Source of the DNA: Anseranas semipalmata
Lineage: Eukaryota; Chordata; Aves; Anseriformes; Anseranatidae
Assembly: GCA_013399115.1 (NCBI GenBank)
Contig: VXAA01005201.1
Span: 174,898 to 238,897, forward strand
Length of the DNA: 64,000 bases
Direction of reading: 5' to 3'
Position numbers and translations under genes: made by a program. The notes beneath the pieces were generated by a model that did no database searches, was not told where the DNA came from, and saw nothing but the letters and a program-made list of their open reading frames with translations. Shown one piece after another: positions 23,025-34,808 of the stretch. Every line of letters starts with the position of its first letter. Position 1 is the stretch's first letter.

Positions 23025-25962
23025 TGCCACAACCATTCCCATTTCTTTAACTTTGTAGCAGTAATAATCTTGCTATACTGGCTGTGGCAATGATATTTAT
23101 ATAAGAAAAAAATCCTTTCCAGTGTCATGGAATACTCTTTAAGTGCACTGATCTTTTTTTTTTCAGAACACCTCAAAGGAGGTAGGTACCAGGAGAGACC
23201 CAAATTTTCAGTGCATGCAGTCTAATGTGTTGGAATGAGTTATTTTATTCTGTTTTGAACTATTTACACTAAACAGAACAAAACATCACAATTACAGGTA
23301 GTCTTGCTTTGGTGAAACTTTTCTCAGAATGAAAATGGTAGGACCAGACTTACATGTAGGTTTCTCTGGATATTACCTATATCACCCCTCTGCACAAAAT
23401 AAATGCCCCTTCTATAACTGGGTGCCTGTGTACATGACATCCTTTCCCACGAAGTATTTGCCATTGTAATAGTTACATTGTAGGTGATTTTAGAGAAAAA
23501 TAAAGGAAAAGGAAAATGTAGAGAATATGAGGTAACTGTATTTAAACACATGGACCCAAAGGTTATCAGAGTGGTTTACCTTCCCACTGAAATCAGTATG
23601 AAGGATCAACTGAATGAATTTAGAGGCTGTTGGATTGTGCCTAAAACGCACAGTGCCGTGAGCCAAATGGTTGATGAGGGCTGGGATGGGGGCAGTTAAA
23701 CTTTGCCAGGTTGAAGTGACTGTCAAAGACTTCCAGTGCATGCCACTTTCTGCTTTCCCAGGAATCTCTCTGATCAATCATCCTTGCACACACTCTGTTT
23801 TGCATCGCACTGCCCATTCTAGATCACATCCTCACCTTCTGCCTTACACTCCACTCTCAGCTCAGCCCCCATGTTCACCACCCCACCCAAGGGCTGATTA
23901 TTACTAACTGGGGAATAGTCTACAGAAAATTGGTGAGAGCATCCCTATGCCACCTCTATATTGCCTCCTTTAAAGCAGCATAACATTGGCAAATACAGAA
24001 CCCTGTTATTTCCAAGGCAGGACTCAACAAAGCTTTACAACACCTGCACATTCCCTGCTGTGACTCGAACTCTGACTGGCGACCATGCTGCACGGCAAGT
24101 CTCCATCTCATAAAGGTCTGTAAATCACTGTAAAGTCTAGTGATTCAGGTTAATAATAATTAAAAAGATATGTCCATGTGTAGAAGAAGGTTCGTGGCAT
24201 TTTAGAGTATGGTTTGAGGTCTGGCTTGACTTTAAGGCTGCTTGAAAGCTTATTGAGTGAAATTTGAGTGGAAGATCCCCAACACTAAGATGTAGTCATT
24301 TTTGATTACCTGTAAATTCCAACTATGAAACAATAAGGCTTTCAGCTTAGCAAATACTGAAAATTTACACTCAACTCACCAGCTTGAAAATGTGTCATAT
24401 TTTTCTCATTAAGGCCATGCTGTTTTGTCAGAGGAGCTTTTCTATTTCTGTTGCCACTTTTAAAACTGCATGCAATGGTACAACTTGCCTCAAGATGACT
24501 GACTTGAGAAATAAATAAGAGCAGACCTTTTTACAAAACATTCTTTTCAATAAATACATTGATTTAACCCTCAGACTAAGAGAGAGAGAAAAAAAGGTTT
24601 ATCAGAAGCTGAATAACTCAGGAAAGTGGGACAGGTGGTACAGCTTCTTTCATGGTATGTCAGTGAATTCAGAGACTATAGATACAATTTTCCAGCCAAG
24701 ACTGTTCGATTACACTCTCATGTGCCTTGTACTGGATAAATAGTGTCATAGTTCCTCGCCATGCATATGCATATGTAGATGTTGATGCAGATGTCTGGGT
24801 GTTCCAGACATTCTCTTCTGCATTTTCATGTCTGTGCTCATGTATTTCCTCATAAGCAGGTACACTTACTCCATCCAGCACTGAAACAAAGATGTGTCTC
24901 AAGAATTGCAGTCTTGCCCAAAATGCAGAAGGGCAACAGAATGATTGTTTACAGTAAGTTTGTTCAATTTATTTTGTGTAGTTCCTACTCAAGGATGTGC
25001 AGAACCTCTGTGCAAAATGAAAGGTAACATGCAACTCTAAGTCCATGCTAACTCTGATATGCATCCTGAAATGCTACATCTTAAGCCAGGACCACAATGT
25101 CGTTAACTGGTAAACTTAGAAGGCTGAGAAGTGCTCAGCAAAGATCGTCACTGCTACCTGTCTAGCACTTCTCGGAAGAATTTTTATTTTTTCGTATATG
25201 AAACACCACAAAAGTAAACAAGCCTAATAGTGCAAGCTCACCATGCAAGATCTTCCTGGCAAAATGGTTCAATATGACACAACTTCACTTCAGTAGTATT
25301 GACAAAGCAGTGTTTTCATCAATAAATATGTCATCTCCTGTGCTCTGTGATTGTGCTTGGTCTATAAACATTCTGCCATATACCTACTGAGGGACTGTAC
25401 TAATGTTCTACATTTAGAAGGTAATCGTTAATCATGGGTTGTAAAAATTGTTTAGGAATAGATAATCTCTTAAAGCAAGACTAATACTGAAGTGAAGTTT
25501 AAAAGTTAGGTTAACTAATGCCATCAAATCATACCTATTAAAATTATATTTCTTTAATTTCTTTAGTTATCATTAATGCCGCAAGCTGCTAGCCATCTTC
25601 CACATATAGAAGTCAGTTCTTTTACCAGGTATCCCCAGTCTGAAAAAAAAAAATGTGGAAAAGGTGGAAGGGCAATATACTTATTTAAGTAATATAGAAT
25701 TTTTTTCTCATGTTGCATAGAAATTCTGCAGCAAGACACATAGCATCTGTTATCTGTCAAATTTCTTTGCCATCAGAAATAGATTTGGAGGAAGAAGCTG
25801 AGTAATGAGAGGTTAGTAGTCTCATGGAGGCTTGTCAAAGGTATTGTTTTTATAAGTAGCATATGAAATACAGAGCTGGCATGACTGACAGAGCAATGGA
25901 TCCTTCATGGGCAGAATTAAGTGCAAACTGGTCCCTATATTTCATATGTAAACTTCAGATAA

Positions 25963-26024
25963 TTCTTTTCTTTTCTTTTCTTTTCTTTTCTTTTTGTTTT
26001 GTTTTGTTTTGTTTTGTTTTGTTT
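25963..26024. repeat. Compound (TTTTC)n(TTTTG)n microsatellite
   Basis: About six TTTTC units switch at about 25994 to about six TTTTG units. The two arrays differ only in the fifth base, which suggests one ancestral pentamer array in which a C/G variant spread on one side. Confidence 0.93.
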
Positions 26025-26429
26025 GGATCTTACTAATGTCAGATTGAAGGATTTTGAACTTCATTTTTCCAATTAGTATAATAATACAATTCCAATTCTT
26101 ATAATGATATAAATCAAATGAAAGCCCAAACTGGCATTTTCCTCATTCTTATGTAGCTAACTCATATTCACACCCTGCAAATTATGCATGTAGAGAAGTT
26201 TACATGGACTAAAATTAATTTCACTAAGCAATGTCTCATTTATGTAGATTTTCATTACTTTTAGGCTTATGTATCCATTTCTAATGCAAAAATAAATCAA
26301 CTGTGATAAGTATCTCAAATATGGTTTAGCTTGAAAAAAACATACATAAACTTTAATTTTGCTAGTTTTATCAGGATAGATACGTATAACTATAGGTATC
26401 TAACCCCTTAGATTGTCTCCCTAAGATAT

Positions 26430-26430
<1 letters not shown>

Positions 26431-26471
<41 letters not shown>
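26431..26471. repeat. (TAGA)n microsatellite
   Basis: About ten perfect tetramer units, followed after about 15 bp by irregular GA-rich sequence. GATA-type tetramers are often length-variable between individuals. Confidence 0.93.
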
Positions 26472-26472
<1 letters not shown>

Positions 26473-28113
26473 TACTCACACAAAGATGAGAAGGAGAAGG
26501 AAAGAGAAGTGGGGAGAGAGGTGAGAGAAAATATTTCTTATGATCTTAGTCAACATGTAGAAACTTGCCACTACACAGTACTAAGCCTAAATCTGACCTT
26601 GTCTCTAATGCCAGAATTTTGTTCCATCATATTTGATAGCAAAGGGTCTGACTGACTAATGCATTTGTCTGCCAAGTCACTTGTGACAACACATTTCCTT
26701 TGAGAGTATTCATAATGGTGATGGAAAATGACACTGAAGTTTTATTGATGAATTTGAACTTCCTGGAGTGGGTGAATAGGAGCCAATCAGAGACTTTCCA
26801 TAAAACTATACTGCCCAAGTCATGCAGAATGGGTGAAAAACCCATTTTACCTTGCATGGAAGTTCTGTTTTTGCTATGATCGATTTGAAGTCATTTCAAG
26901 CGTAAAGAAAGAAGGCTGAATTACTGAAATAGGAAAGTGTAATAATTTGCTGATAATTCCCAAGTAAAAAAAACATAGCTGATAAGTAATGGTAGGGCTA
27001 ATCATATTTTGATATGTGTTTCAATTGGAAACAATTAAAAAAAAAAACCAACCACGTCATTACCTTTTAGAAGTTTGATTTTTCTATATGCTAAGACTCC
27101 TTTGCTTTCTCAGAAAAAGTATTAAAATTTGCATCATCAGGACAGAATAAAAGAATTTTAGAACAAAAGCAAACCAGGCTATTATCTCTGAAGTACATTA
27201 CTAACAAGATGATAGTAGTGAAGGAGATTAGGAACTCAGTCGTGAGACTGCTTGCATGTTTTCCCAGACAGATTAGAAGCTGTAAAGAGCACCTCTTTCT
27301 TTTCCATAAGTTACTAACATCTTTTGAGCATGTTTGTAACTTGCAGTAGTAGAGCTGCCGTGCAATTATGTCTTCTGTCACCTTGACTACATGATGTGGT
27401 GGGAAGTAAGCAACGGCTCAGGAAAGACAATCTTGGCATAGCCAAGACTGAATGGAACTGCAAGAAGCTGGTGATCAGCATTTCTTTCACTTGCAAACCT
27501 CAGAAAAGAAACATGTGCTGTTGTTGTGGTTGTCGTGACTGGACATTGCTGAGATAGCAGTTTCTGTGGACCGGCACATCGGTTGCTCAGCAGTACCTCT
27601 GGCAGCAAAGCTGAGCAATAAGGCAACTGTGCATGCGTTGTATAAAGCTTTGTAGGTACTTGGTGGCTTATCTATTATAAACCCCTACTGCTAGAAGTCC
27701 TTTCTTTAGTTAATTTATAGTTAACTTAGAAATACCAGAATAGACTGTAGTGTCCACAACGACCAAGAAAGAACCCAACCAACAGAGCTGAAGCTGCCTA
27801 GGAGTAGAGCAGCAAGCTCCAGGCTGTCTATATGCATCTACGACTATTTAGGACCTCACTTAATATAATTTCTGCAAAATAAACTCCTAGGGAGTTTGCC
27901 TTGGTAGAGGGAGAAGAAAAGGAGAGAGAAAAACGGTGAAGCATATCTGCTTCCACGGAATTCACATGGCCACTACAAATTTTAAAATTTTCTCTGGATT
28001 TGGGTATCAGACTTCAGTGGGAACCCCTGGCTTCCTCCGGCTTTTGGTAATATGGCCAGTTGCTTCAGAGTAAGTCAAGATTTTGATCCTCGTATTTCCG
28101 TTTCTTCCTCAAG

Positions 28114-28116
<3 letters not shown>

Positions 28117-28163
<47 letters not shown>
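28117..28163. repeat. (TTA)n microsatellite
   Basis: About fifteen uninterrupted TTA units. The apparent poly-tyrosine open frame across it is a by-product of the repeat. Confidence 0.95.
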
Positions 28164-31100
28164 GCTTTCCAGCAAATGGCACAGTTTTGAATAGTAATAA
28201 CAACTCTTTTAGAATAGCTTTAGCAGCTGATTTTTGAAACAAAATATGACAATGTAAAACTAGCATAATTTTGGAAGTAAAATTACTAGGAACTACATAA
28301 ACTAAATAAAGCAATGTCAGTTAAAGGAGAAGAGAATCAGCAAAATCTGCACCTTGGGCAGAGGTCTAGTTAGGCCTGCAGCTGGGGCTTAGGCAGGACA
28401 GCTTGTGTGCCAAAGCCTTCCAGGACTGGGCCTGAACATAGCCTACAGCAGATCTTGTCATAAAACTGACTTTGTCACAGTCTTTTGTTATTCTACCATT
28501 TCCAGAAATTGCCTTAGAGTAATTTGAACATTTCAGCTCCCGGAAAAATAGCTAACATGATATAAAATATACTTATTAGCAGACAAACACTGTAAATTGT
28601 TGATATTTCCACCTTTCAAGACAATTGTTAAAAGTGAAATAACAAGGCAGTCTTGTCTTAGGTGTGACAGTTTCTGCTCCTGGCACACTAAGCTCTTGTT
28701 TGATAAGCTATGTTCATTTCATATTTGTGTAATACCCTGGAAGAAATTAGGTTGCAATAAAGTCCATTTTTGTCACTGCATGCAGCAATGAATATCACAC
28801 CCAGCAGGGTACAGTGGCACCTGGCTGTCCAGACCCAGCGTAGCACAAAGCCATCTGGGGGTAATTACAACAAGGTATTCTTTAAAGACCAGATGGGACC
28901 AAGGAACAGAAGCCCCTACCCCTCCCAGTCATTTACAACATAATTCCTTTCAATGATATACTTAATCCTCCCACCAGCTACGCTTTTCAGCTTGCTGTTG
29001 TCACTGTTCCTTTATGTTAATTCAGTTGAGAGACACAGAAAGAGAGAGAGAGCGGAGAGCAAGCCACCGGTGCCTCAAGGGACTAAAAGAAATTATTCAT
29101 CCTTAAATTGTTTCCACTACACCAAGTACAGTAACAATTTTTTTTTTTTTTTTTAAGAGGGCTGAAATTATCCTAAAGAAGGTCAATGCTATAGCCCTGT
29201 TGCAACACCAGCTGAGTTTTATTCAGCCACCTGTTAGCTAGGAGGGTTCTGCACATGCTCATGATGCATTTAACCAGTTTAAAGGGTCTTTTTATTGACT
29301 GGCAGCCTCCCTACATTCACAGTGCACAAGACATGGCCCTGCTTTGTGATCATATGTGGCACACAAGACTTAATTCAATTATGTTGTAAGCCTATCCAGT
29401 TTGTATCAGTGCCCTTTCACTTTTGTGTCATTTGTCTTGTATCTTGTAAAGAGTTGTATTTCTTTTTTTGGGGGGAGGAAAAGACATGCACTTGAAGAAA
29501 ATTGCCTTTATTTTGTCATTCAGATTTGCACTGCAGATGTACATGCTACACTTAAAAAAAAAAAAGTATTTTTATTAATACAAAAGTGGGAAAACAAAAG
29601 CAGAAGTTCTCTACAATTTTAAAATCGAAGATATAAGCTCGCATTTCATTTTGAAAGAAGGTCAGGCTGACAACCCAGACATATTTCAAATAAGAAACAA
29701 ATAGAGACCTAAGGAAAGAGAAAAAAATAAGCAAATGTATTTAACAGTTTGAAAATTGCAAACCACGAAGGACTGAATATTGCTATCATTTCTTTAGTAG
29801 TATTTCATTGGTTTTGAGGAAAGTGTACAGCAAGTGACTTCTCTACATGAGTAAGCCTGGAAATATTTGGGCCTTGGTTACATTGATATATAGCCCCTGA
29901 TCAAAGTGCAAGTGAATTGCAAATTTTCAAATAAATTGATTTTTTTTAAAAAAAAATGCAGCCTTGTAAGATATTGCTGCTAGCTACTAAATCTTTATGA
30001 GAAAGATGTACTAAATCTACAAATGAGAAAGCAAGAGGCCTTTTTATCTTGAGCTACCTGAGAGATTTCTGAAGTTCAAAATCATGTTATCAACTGTTTT
30101 CTTTCACTGTTCCAACATTTCCTCTGACCAGCCATTCAAGGAAGTACTGATCCCATCATTTCAACAAGCCACCAAGCATGTCCATTTAAATAGCTTCAAA
30201 TGCATAATAATTTGTCTCTCACAGAAAAAGCTGTAAAGGAGAAAGCTTACTGCATACAGAGACCACAAATTCAAGCTAAAAAGCACACTGTGAATACACT
30301 TCCAAGAAGACTGGAACAGGCAGAAGAGACATTGAGCTGTTTTTTAAACTTGATTTATAGAGACTAAATTAGTTTATGTTGGAAGCTGAAATCAATAAAA
30401 ATAAAATATGCTATGGTGAAATGTACCTTTTACCTTTTATAATGTCTTTTACATCAAACATTAATGGTGTGAAATCACAGTTATAAAATCTTATCTTTGT
30501 TCAAGATGTGTGTGTGAATTCCATCATAGTAATAGATAAACGTATCTTTGTTGAACTGGGATAAATATTCACTGATATCCCTTACCTCTCCTTTTTTTTT
30601 TCCACAGAGCAAAAGTCACAGAAAGGGCAGTAGTGCCAAGTTACTCACCAGTGTACATGGCGTATAGGTATCAGTTGCTGATGTATCAGCCTCAGCACTG
30701 AAATACACTGACCAAAAAAGACCTTTCATTTTCTGCCTTCATAATATCTTCACTCAGAGAGGCTAAAAGTACTTGTCACAACTGTGAACCATTTACATCT
30801 TGTGTTTGATACTTTTCTGGGGCATATTTTCCACAAAGGGATAGTTGCTTTCGTCTTTTTCTTGCAGTAATTGAAAAGATTTGAGAAAGATTTTGGAGGG
30901 ATTTCCAAAATGCTTGACTGAGTTAGGAAGAGGGGTAAATACTCTTAGGAATATCCATTCATTTTTGTTTGGAATCTGTTAGTAGCATGTGCATCCAATA
31001 GACATATATCACATAGCAGCATTTCTAGCTCCTCATCAAACAATTTAAACTTTATTATGGAGAAGAGCTCCTGAAGAAAAACTGCAACATTTAATTTTTT

Positions 31101-32207
31101 TCACAAAGAATGAAGAGAGAATTGCTGGGAAAGAGCTACAACAAGGCATTTAGTATTTAATCTTATATACTTGAAGACACAAAATGATCTTAGCATTAGA
31201 ATGAAGCTGATTATTTCTCTTCTCCAAAGTGACTGGAATGAAAGTGTCAGATTCTGATTTCAGCCCAATCCCCTTCCCACCAAGTAAACACATAGTTTTC
31301 CACCTTGTTTCCATTCTACCATATTACTTCTCAGATTATGGACTACTGCCTTATGACACATTTATATACATAATTCCCCCAAATATCTCTGAACCAGACA
31401 GATCATACATATGAGTAAGTATTTTGTAGTTAAAAACATGTGCTTGATCACAGTGAGCTGTTATTTCTCACAAATCTCACTTTTTAACAAATTGCTAACA
31501 GGAGCAATACATCTCATGTCAAAAATCACAGATAGATATAAAGGATGGACTAATGCAAAAAGATTCCTTATCATCTTCTCAGTCCCTAAAGGCTCCCAGC
31601 AATCACTTGACTTTTTACTTACATGTAAGGATGTGCCAACTAATATGATTTAATTAAACTGAGACTCATACTAGAAACTTAACTTTTCTTCCAGCACAAC
31701 TCAGTCCACTTTAAAATGCAGACTATTCCAGTGCAACCTCTTATTTCTACCTCTGCATTGACAACTGCTTCATTCTTTTTTTACTTTTTTTTTTGTCAGT
31801 TTAGTTTCCTATGATCTTTGATTTGCCTAGAAGTGCCTCCATAAAGCACATAGTGTTGGTGAAAACATCTAAATCAGAGGCTCTGAATATCTTTTCTTCT
31901 ACTATCACCTCATTTTTTTTTTTTGTAGTAAGGGAGTGGTTGTTTTTAAAGTACAAATTTTTCCGCAGAAAACTCATTAGTGCTGTTACAACCCCACAAA
32001 GAAATGAAAGCTTATTCCGTCAAAAATAAAAAGCAAGATGCATGATAAGACACACATTTGGGTGGAGCTAGGATAAATATAGAAAGGTAAAAGACATATA
32101 ATATGAACCCACTTCTAATCCCCCACACCCTATTTATTCTTTTGAAGCCTTTTTATCACAGGCATCTTTATGGAACCAAGGAGTTATGTTGCTAGGGTGA
32201 GAGGAAA

Positions 32208-32313
32208 GTGATCTAGTGGAAAGTTGTCCCTTTATAGGCAGGGGGCTTGGACAAGATGATCTTTAAAGGTCCCTTCTAACCCAAACTATTGTATGATTCT
32301 GTGATTCTGTGAT
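32208..32313 (+). mobile_element. Short CR1 3' end, plus strand
   Basis: About 105 bp of CR1 3' UTR is left: a decayed GATCTAGTGGAAAGTTGTCCC, then GCAGGGGGCTTGGACAAGATGATC, AAAGGTCCCTTCTAACCC and finally the tail ATGATTCTGTGATTCTGTGA. No coding part remains. This is an extremely 5'-truncated copy, or the remnant of one. Confidence 0.92.
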
Positions 32314-34070
32314 AGATGTTAAAAGTTGAGTAAGGCATAAAGCTAAGGGGCAAATTAATTAAAAAAAAAAAAAAAGAAAAAAGAAAAAAGAAAAAAAGTA
32401 TTTGAAGGATATTAAATACATAGACACTACCAGTGGCTCAAGAGGTCTTTGAGACAAGCCTTTGGAAGAATATTCTAGGTAAATAACACCATATGTGCTT
32501 TGTACTATTTTCCTATTGGAGGTTTTTATTGACCTTGTTGGCTGTTGCTTATGTGTTTTTCTGCTAGGGAAAGCATCATCAGCCACAGTGTCTATAAGCC
32601 TTCTCTGAGCTCATATGTGATTAGGACTAAAGAAAAAAATGGAAGAGGGAAGGGTCAAAGGGTTAAACATAAGAATAGGTAACTGCAGGAGTACACTGAG
32701 TAGAGCAACCCTGAGAACACCCACTACTCCCTGATACATACAAGCAAACTGTGAATACACTGTGCAGTCTGAAAACATCACGGAACTTGAATACGGAAAT
32801 AGGTTCCACCATTACCCAGACCTCCCTTATCAAGCTTCCTTCTCCTGATGCTATGAATAACCATAAGGAGATCAATGAGAAGGTCTCTGACCTGGTGATG
32901 CCTCATATGGACAGGGAGAAGTGCACCCTCGACCTCAACAAGAATTTATGAGCTTCTTCAGGAGTCCAGTAAGTGAGTTACTCAATGTACAGAGTTGTGT
33001 TTCCTTCTTGCTGCATAAGTAGCATGTGTAAGGAGACCTCATGAACTGCACAATGAACGTGCCCGTGTCCTCTCCTCCAAAGAGAATTTTGCAACTTACA
33101 TCCTCTATTGCAATGGAATTGGCCTAGAATACATACTGGGTAGCTTAATAATGTTCCTCACACTCCTCTAGTGAGGTAAGGGTCATCTGGTAGTTGGACC
33201 TTCTGTTGTCTTGTGGCAGGGTGGGAATGAGGGAGATGAAACAGAACAGAAGCAAGCAGTGATGTTTCTGAGGTAGTTTGAAGTGACCTAACTAGACTCT
33301 ATTTTGGACTGGAGATGGATGAAGAGAGGAAGAAAAAGAGTAGAGAATAATTACAAACGTGAAAGAGGGGGAGAGACTCATTGAGCGGTATGGATCAAAC
33401 TACTGAAGAAAGCCATGTAAAAAGGAGTGTGAGGTAAGCACCTGGACAAGAGGAGGAGGAAAGAAAGAAGGGCATTATGGTAGGGTAGGAGGACATAAGT
33501 AAGGGATGGAAAGACTCTTCTTCCTTTGTGGTGGAAGAATTGGAATATAGCAGAGAGTGCAAGAGTAGGAATCAAATCCAAACAGTGTCTAGGTCACACT
33601 GGTAATGCTGGGTGAACTGTGGCCAGCAGACTCCTTGGATCCTTCTGCATAACACTGTGGGGGTCTGTGGTTCAAGTGTTGAGGACGGTGGTAGTAGTGT
33701 AAGTTTTGGTGGCAGGATGGTGCCAGTTCCAGCAATGGTGGCGAAGCTGATGCAGTTTTGCTGGTACTGGTTCACCTGCTGAGGGGATATAGGACGAAGG
33801 AAAAATAATGCAGAAGGAGAATCTCTTGGTGCTTCAGCCAGCAGAGCCTGGAGAACAGCAGAAAGGAACAGGGCTGGACCCGTCCCAGCCAGGGTGCATA
33901 ACAAGGGAGCAATGTTGTCACCTTTGCAGGTACCCTCTCACAGGGAAACAGCCTCATGGTTGATTTTTCTTTCCGCAGTGGTTGACGTAAGAGTTCAGTC
34001 TGAGTCCTGTTTTAACAACTCACTTGAAAGTAATTATGTGTCCTTTTTTTAAAGAAACCCATCGCTGGTG
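32314..34070. other. Unexplained, relatively GC-rich noncoding stretch
   Basis: Starts with an A-rich (AAAAAAG)n-like run at about 32360-32398. From about 32.66 kb to 33.97 kb the base composition is clearly less AT-rich than the surroundings, with GGTGGTAGTAGTG-like and purine-rich stretches. Open frames are a 66-codon plus-strand frame at 32751-32951 and a 110-codon minus-strand frame at 33572-33904. Neither has motifs I recognise. It could be an old unclassified repeat, a decayed pseudogene or chance. Confidence 0.4.
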
Positions 34071-34160
34071 AATCGTAGAATCATAGAATGGCCTGGGTTG
34101 AAAAGGACCTTAAAGATCATCTAGTTTCAACCCCCCTGCTCTGGGCAGGGTTGCCAACCA

Positions 34161-34541
34161 CTACAGCAGGCTGCCCAGCACCACATCCAGCCTGGCCTTG
34201 AATGCCTCCAGGGATGGGGCATCCACAACCTCTCTGGGCAACCTCTTCCAGTGCCTCACCACCCTCTGAGTGAAAAACTTCCTCCTAATATCTAACATAA
34301 AACTCCCCTGTCTTAGTTTAAAACCATTCCGCCTTGTCCTATCACTATCAACATGTGTCAACAGGCATTCCCCCTCCTGTTTATACGCTCCCTTCAAGTA
34401 CTGGAAGGCCGCAATGAGGTCTCCCCGGAGCCTTCTCTTCTCCAAGCTGAACGAGCCCAGTTCCTTCAAGCTTTCCTCATAGGAGAGGTGCTCCAGCCCT
34501 CTGATCATCTTAGTGGCCCTCCTCTGGACCCGTTCCAAGAG
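34161..34541 (-). pseudogene. CR1 ORF2 C-terminal fragment
   Basis: An uninterrupted frame runs from the gap edge to a stop at the left end. It contains [69 protein letters not shown] and [15 protein letters not shown]. This is the region downstream of the polymerase domain in CR1 ORF2. The rest of ORF2 lies in the gap or is missing, and the palm-side fragment has a stop codon, so the copy is dead. Its frame is intact for 126 codons, which points to recent insertion. Confidence 0.92.
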
Positions 34542-34808
34542 NNNNNNNNNNNNNNNNNNNNNNNNNNNNNNNNNNNNNNNNNNNNNNNNNNNNNNNNNNN
34601 NNNNNNNNNNNNNNNNNNNNNNNNNNNNNNNNNNNNNNNNNNNNNNNNNNNNNNNNNNNNNNNNNNNNNNNNNNNNNNNNNNNNNNNNNNNNNNNNNNNN
34701 NNNNNNNNNNNNNNNNNNNNNNNNNNNNNNNNNNNNNNNNNNNNNNNNNNNNNNNNNNNNNNNNNNNNNNNNNNNNNNNNNNNNNNNNNNNNNNNNNNNN
34801 NNNNNNNN
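34542..34808. other. Assembly gap (267 N) inside CR1
   Basis: Continuous N run with parts of one CR1 copy on both sides in the same orientation. The missing bases are expected to be CR1 ORF2 sequence. Confidence 0.97.

Larger units (their letters stand above)
18871..25962. other. Unique noncoding stretch with small tandem repeats
   Basis: No gene recognised in 7.1 kb. The longest open frame is 121 codons on the minus strand (21175-21540). It has no recognisable domain and is of a length expected by chance. Two small tandem duplications (19.1 and 21.7 kb) and an (AAAC)n run (23.0 kb) are listed separately. A more GC-rich, C-rich stretch lies at about 23.75-24.12 kb without a recognisable feature. 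Confidence 0.55.
26025..32207. other. Unique noncoding stretch
   Basis: Nothing recognised as a gene in 6.2 kb. It contains (TAGA)n with a following purine-rich GAGAAGGAGAAGG stretch, (TTA)n at 28.1 kb, a GA run at about 29040-29052 and a T17 run at 29138-29154. A pyrimidine tract ending CCACAG at 30607 resembles a splice acceptor. A frame stays open for about 30 codons after it, which is within chance. Confidence 0.55.

Noticed and set aside
28052..28237. Frame with a poly-tyrosine stretch
   Set aside because: Translation of the (TTA)n microsatellite.
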